Shown here: piece by piece, positions 42,120-45,102 of the stretch
Numbering within the stretch: the stretch's first letter is position 1
Layout: the number at the start of each line of letters is the position of its first letter
From: Desulfobacteraceae bacterium RAAP-1
Lineage (GTDB): Bacteria > Desulfobacterota > Desulfobacteria > Desulfobacterales > Desulfatirhabdiaceae
Direction of reading: 5' to 3'
Assembly: GCA_001443525.1 (NCBI GenBank)
Contig: LKPX01000026.1
Location: 1 to 45,102 of the forward strand
Length of the DNA stretch: 45,102 nucleotides
The notes under the pieces: generated by a model
Seen by the model: the letters and a program-made list of their open reading frames with translations, nothing else
Database searches by the model: none
What the model was told of the DNA's origin: nothing
Translations under genes and position numbers: made by a program

Positions 42120-44150
42120 ATGAAAAAGCAAAAAATCCATGCTATCCGCAATATTGGCATCATTGCCCACATTGATGCCGGAAAGACGACTGTTACCGAA
42201 CGAATCCTTTATTATACGGGGAAATCTCATAAAATGGGAGAAGTCCATGACGGGGAAGCGGTTATGGACTGGATGCCGGATGAGCAGGAACGCGGCATTA
42301 CCATTACATCGGCGGTAACCACCTGCCACTGGAAAGATTGTGACATCCAGTTGATAGATACTCCGGGACATGTGGATTTCACTATCGAGGTGGAACGCTC
42401 GCTTCGGGTTTTAGATGGCGCTATCGGTGTCTTCTGCGCCGTAGGCGGGGTCGAGCCTCAGTCTGAAACCGTCTGGCGTCAGGCCGATAAATATCATGTG
42501 CCCAAGATCGCTTTTATCAACAAAATGGATAGAATCGGCGCTGATTTCGAGCGTGTTGTGGACATGATGAAATCCAGGCTTCATGCCGTTCCTCTGGTTT
42601 TGCAGATTCCTGTCGGCAGCGAAGAATCTTTTAGAGGTGTGATTGATCTGGTTCATATGAAACAAATCCTGTGGGACGACGATTCTCTGGGCGCCACCTT
42701 TATCCACGAAGATATCTCGACGGAGTATCTGGAATCGGCGCGCAGTCATCGGGAAACACTGATGGAAATGCTGGCTGAAACCGATGATCAGATCATGGAA
42801 GCGTATCTCTCGGAAAGCCCTGTCGAACCTGACGTGCTGCTGGAAGCAATACGAAAAGCCACTATTGGGCTTAAACTGGTGCCGGTGCTGTGTGGGTCGG
42901 CCCTGAAAAATAAGGGAGTGCAGCCGCTTCTGGATGCCATCGTTCAGTTCCTGCCCAGTCCTGCCGATATCCCCCCTATCAAAGGCGTCCATCCACAAAC
43001 CGGAGAGCCTGTCGAATGCCCGCCGATGGATAAGGCGCCTCTGGCTGCCCTGATATTCAAGGTTTCGATGGCGGAGGGCCGAAAACTTTCCTTTATCCGG
43101 ATTTACAGTGGAAAGATCAGGGCTGGCGACGATGTGTTCAATCCCAGCCGGAACAAGAAGGAAAAGCTATCCCGAATCCTTCAGATGCACGCCAACAAGC
43201 GGGAGCGGATTGAGGAATCCGGCGCCGGATCTATTGTAGGCGTCATGGGCTTAAAAGAATCCTCCACCGGAGAAACTTTGTGCCAGCCATCCCATCCCAT
43301 TCTTCTTGAGAAAATGGAATTTTACGAACCGGTTATTTCGCTGGCAATCGAACCGTCCACACATTCGGATCAGGAAAAACTGGATCTGGTTCTGGAAAAA
43401 TTTCTGGCGGAAGATCCGACCCTGCGGGTCAAGGAAGATGAAAACACAGGGCAGAAAATTCTGTCCGGTATGGGGGAATTGCACCTCGAAATTATTATCA
43501 GCCGGATGCAGCGGGAATTCAATACCAGCGTTCATGTGGGAAAACCCCAGGTGGTGTATCGGGAAACCATCGAAAAAGAAGCGTCCGCGACTGCCGTATT
43601 CGACAGAGAAGTTGCAGGACAGCGTCACTATGCGGAAGTCTGCATCAGCCTGAAACCGCTTCCGAGAGGAACCGGCAACCGCTTTGTGTCTGTGGCTCCG
43701 GAAGATAAAATACCTGTCCAGTTCATAAAATTCATCGAAAACGGCGTGATGGAATCTCTGGAAAGCGGGGCGCTTATGGGATATCCGGTTGTAGATATCG
43801 AGGCCAGCCTGACCGATGGTGTATCCCGTGAATCTCAGGGGACAGAACTGGCGTACAAGGTGAGCGCTTCCATGGCCTGTAAGGAAGCTCTGTCCAAAGG
43901 AGCGCCATATCTGCTGGATCCGATTATGGATGTGGAAATTCTGGTTCCGGACCTGTTCATGGGAGAAGTGATCGCCGATCTCAACAGCCGTGGAGGGAAA
44001 ATCGAAGCCATTGAACCTAAAATCGGAGTTCAGTCCATCCGGGCCAGCGTTCCCCTGGCGCGGATGTTCGGATATTCCACTGCCATCCGGTCAGCATCTC
44101 AGGGCCGTGGTACATTTACCATGCAGTTTTCGCATTTTGATCGCATTTGA
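42120..44150 (+). CDS. fusA: Elongation factor G paralogue
   Basis: Product of 676 residues; ATG 42120 is preferred to a TTG nine bases earlier because of AACAGG at proper spacing. All five EF-G domains are present: G1 AHIDAGKTT (16-24), switch [10 protein letters not shown]3 DTPGHVDF, G4 NKMD, then domains II-V ending [15 protein letters not shown]. It promotes ribosome translocation using GTP. It stands alone with its own promoter, not in a str operon with rpsL, rpsG and tuf, so it may be a second EF-G copy; a paralogue may act in recycling or stress. Whether it is the only copy in the genome cannot be told from this window. Confidence 0.93.
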   Translation: MKKQKIHAIRNIGIIAHIDAGKTTVTERILYYTGKSHKMGEVHDGEAVMDWMPDEQERGITITSAVTTCHWKDCDIQLIDTPGHVDFTIEVERSLRVLDGAIGVFCAVGGVEPQSETVWRQADKYHVPKIAFINKMDRIGADFERVVDMMKSRLHAVPLVLQIPVGSEESFRGVIDLVHMKQILWDDDSLGATFIHEDISTEYLESARSHRETLMEMLAETDDQIMEAYLSESPVEPDVLLEAIRKATIGLKLVPVLCGSALKNKGVQPLLDAIVQFLPSPADIPPIKGVHPQTGEPVECPPMDKAPLAALIFKVSMAEGRKLSFIRIYSGKIRAGDDVFNPSRNKKEKLSRILQMHANKRERIEESGAGSIVGVMGLKESSTGETLCQPSHPILLEKMEFYEPVISLAIEPSTHSDQEKLDLVLEKFLAEDPTLRVKEDENTGQKILSGMGELHLEIIISRMQREFNTSVHVGKPQVVYRETIEKEASATAVFDREVAGQRHYAEVCISLKPLPRGTGNRFVSVAPEDKIPVQFIKFIENGVMESLESGALMGYPVVDIEASLTDGVSRESQGTELAYKVSASMACKEALSKGAPYLLDPIMDVEILVPDLFMGEVIADLNSRGGKIEAIEPKIGVQSIRASVPLARMFGYSTAIRSASQGRGTFTMQFSHFDRI

Positions 44151-44205
44151 AATTTGGTGTTTTCGTAAAAGATCAATTTATCGAATATTATTGGAGAATG
44201 AAGTT

Positions 44206-44928
44206 ATGAAAAAGAAATATTGTATCCAATGGGCGCTGGTGGCATGCCTTCTAATGCTGCCTATTACTGTTGCAGCCCAAGATAAAGCCGATGACAATCT
44301 TGTGTATTCTGTACCTGAAGCTCAGTATAATTTCCAGCCTGTTGTTGATGGTACGGAGATCCTTCATGATTTTGTGATAAAAAATACCGGAAAGGATGTG
44401 CTGACCATCATGAATGTCAGAACCGGCTGAGGTTGTACCGCCGCTTTTTACACGCGGCAAATCCCCGCCGGCGGCGAGGGAAAAGTCACCATTAAAGTCA
44501 ATACCACCGGATATGGCGGCAATATGCTGAAAAAAAGTGTTCTGGTGGAGACCAGTGCGGTAAAACAGCCCAATATCACGTTGACCATAACGGGCAATGT
44601 GGAAAAATTCATGACAATTACTCCTAACAGGCTGGTATTGCATGGCAATGTCGGAGAGCCTGTGAGCGGTTCTGTCACGATTACCCCGGTAGCCCAGTAT
44701 CCTTTCAAGGTGCTCGAAGCCAAGCCGAAAAATGGAACCGATATTCAGGCAAAAATTGAAGAAAAGAAGGATGGTAACGCTATTTCTTATGTTCTGACCG
44801 CTGAAAACATCAAAAAAGATCCTGGCCGCTACTATGATGTGATTGTCCTCAAGACCGACAGCACAATCAAGCCGGAAATCCAGATCAGCGTTTATGGACA
44901 GATACTGGAAGCGCCACCTAAAAAATAA
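44206..44928 (+). CDS. DUF1573-like periplasmic protein, candidate selenoprotein (TGA at codon 75)
   Basis: Reading through one in-frame TGA (44428-44430) gives 240 residues. ATG 44206 follows GGAG. A signal peptide ends TVAAQ (about 24). The region VYSVPEAQYNFQPVVDGTEI, then FVIKNTGKDVLTIMNVRTG-[TGA]-GCTAAFYTRQIPAGGEGK-VTIKV, fits the DUF1573 beta-sandwich. Its motif is normally C-G-C-T, so the TGA replaces the first cysteine: U75-G-C77-T. No other stop interrupts the frame, and coding character continues to 44928. I infer selenocysteine insertion with a redox-active U-x-C pair. The alternatives, a nonsense mutation or a sequencing error (TGC or TGT to TGA), cannot be excluded. A short stem (44440-44458) is the best SECIS candidate, but is weak. 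Confidence 0.65.
44440..44458 (+). promoter_or_regulatory. Possible bacterial SECIS hairpin
   Basis: GCCGC (44440-44444) pairs with GCGGC (44454-44458) around a 9-base loop, starting nine bases after the TGA. Distance is compatible with a bacterial SECIS, but the loop lacks the expected G. A shorter GGT-TGT-ACC stem right after the TGA is an alternative. Confidence 0.25.
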
Positions 44929-44952
44929 GAGGCAGAAAAGATATCACATATT

Positions 44953-44986
44953 CCGGGCGTGGTTTCACAGTGTGAAGTCCGCTCGG
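44953..44986 (+). terminator. Imperfect hairpin after the DUF1573 gene
   Basis: CCGGGCGTGGTTTCAC pairs imperfectly with GTGAAGTCCGCTCGG around AGT. There is no strong T-run; it may end the fusA-DUF1573 transcript. Confidence 0.35.
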
Positions 44987-45026
44987 ATATCTGATTCCAT
45001 TTTGCTTTCAAAATGATATTCCAGCA

Positions 45027-45102
45027 AGCATTCGGACTGAGACCGCGAAAGCAAGCGAGCAGCGATGAGACTGTACATTCAGTACGTCGAATCGCGGCAC
45101 AG
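45027..45102. repeat. Terminal dispersed repeat (right copy, cut by contig end)
   Basis: Identical to bases 1-76, in direct orientation. The copy stops at the end of the window, so whether the full 105-base hairpin unit follows cannot be seen. Confidence 0.9.

Noticed and set aside
44206-44430. Treating the frame before the TGA as a short complete gene and 44524-44928 as a second gene
   Set aside because: Both parts are in the same frame with no other stop between them, and together make one DUF1573-like domain with the TGA at a conserved cysteine.
1-45102. Complete circular plasmid or phage, suggested by identical ends
   Set aside because: The gene content is chromosomal (uppP, EF-G, lactate oxidation, hcp), with no replication, partition or phage structural genes, and the shared 76 bases lie inside a repeat-like hairpin.
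1-45102. CRISPR arrays, tRNA or rRNA genes
   Set aside because: No regularly spaced direct repeats and no tRNA-like cloverleaf or rRNA segments were noticed on reading; a dedicated scan was not possible.

Overview
The window looks like a chromosomal contig from a mesophilic sulfate-reducing member of the Desulfobacterota (Desulfobacterales-like). Support comes from the lactate-oxidation gene set typical of sulfate reducers (lactate permease, LUD protein, fused LldE/LldF-type Fe-S protein, FAD D-lactate dehydrogenase with a CCG-domain Fe-S partner), a divergent hcp/hcpR pair, many multi-domain sensor kinases, a candidate selenoprotein, and dispersed repeats carrying the sequence GACTTTTTACGA. 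No rRNA, tRNA, CRISPR array or phage genes were seen. The first and last 76 bases are identical and are part of a longer imperfect hairpin. I read this as a dispersed repeat at which assembly stopped rather than as proof of a circular replicon.

Layout. 1-3400: terminal repeat, then a nitrosative-stress locus (HD/zinc-ribbon protein and hybrid cluster protein on the minus strand, HcpR-like Crp/Fnr regulator divergent). 3400-5250: a possible small RNA, a strong terminator, an outer-membrane beta-barrel protein and UppP. 5400-10300: a 1304-residue BvgS-like hybrid kinase with a PhnD-type sensor domain, followed by a REC-GGDEF diguanylate cyclase that is its probable output. 10458-15200: an array of five integron gene cassettes with no integrase in view (a CALIN), carrying a membrane methyltransferase-like gene, a DUF3786 gene, an EVE-like/HsdR_N nuclease, a GIY-YIG (T5orf172-like) nuclease and a decayed BrnT/BrnA toxin-antitoxin pair. 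15200-17250: an internally deleted SulP transporter, a crotonase and repeats. 17250-30510: the lactate region, with a GntR repressor, its palindromic operator, lldP, a LUD gene and lldEF. The D-lactate dehydrogenase pair lies further downstream, separated by signalling genes and gene remnants (CheW-CZB-CheW protein, MCP remnant, PocR-PAS kinase, GyrI-like remnant, PAS/zinc-ribbon protein). 30700-40570: an apparent synthase-type exopolysaccharide operon (secreted glycosidase-like protein, UDP-GlcNAc 2-epimerase, a 1338-residue membrane-anchored deacetylase/hydrolase, GT2 synthase, SGNH hydrolase). 40585-44930: a lone GatZ/KbaZ-like protein, a stand-alone EF-G paralogue, and a DUF1573 protein with an in-frame TGA exactly at a conserved cysteine position.

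Most interesting points: (1) the cassette array, where the first bases of four of five cassettes are the exact complement of the R'' core of the cassette's own attC, the hallmark of true cassettes; (2) the cassette-borne EVE-like plus PD-(D/E)XK protein, a candidate anti-phage restriction factor; (3) the candidate selenocysteine DUF1573 protein; (4) the exopolysaccharide operon, which probably makes a ManNAc- or GlcNAc-based polymer. Family assignments come from recognising motifs by eye. No database search was run.
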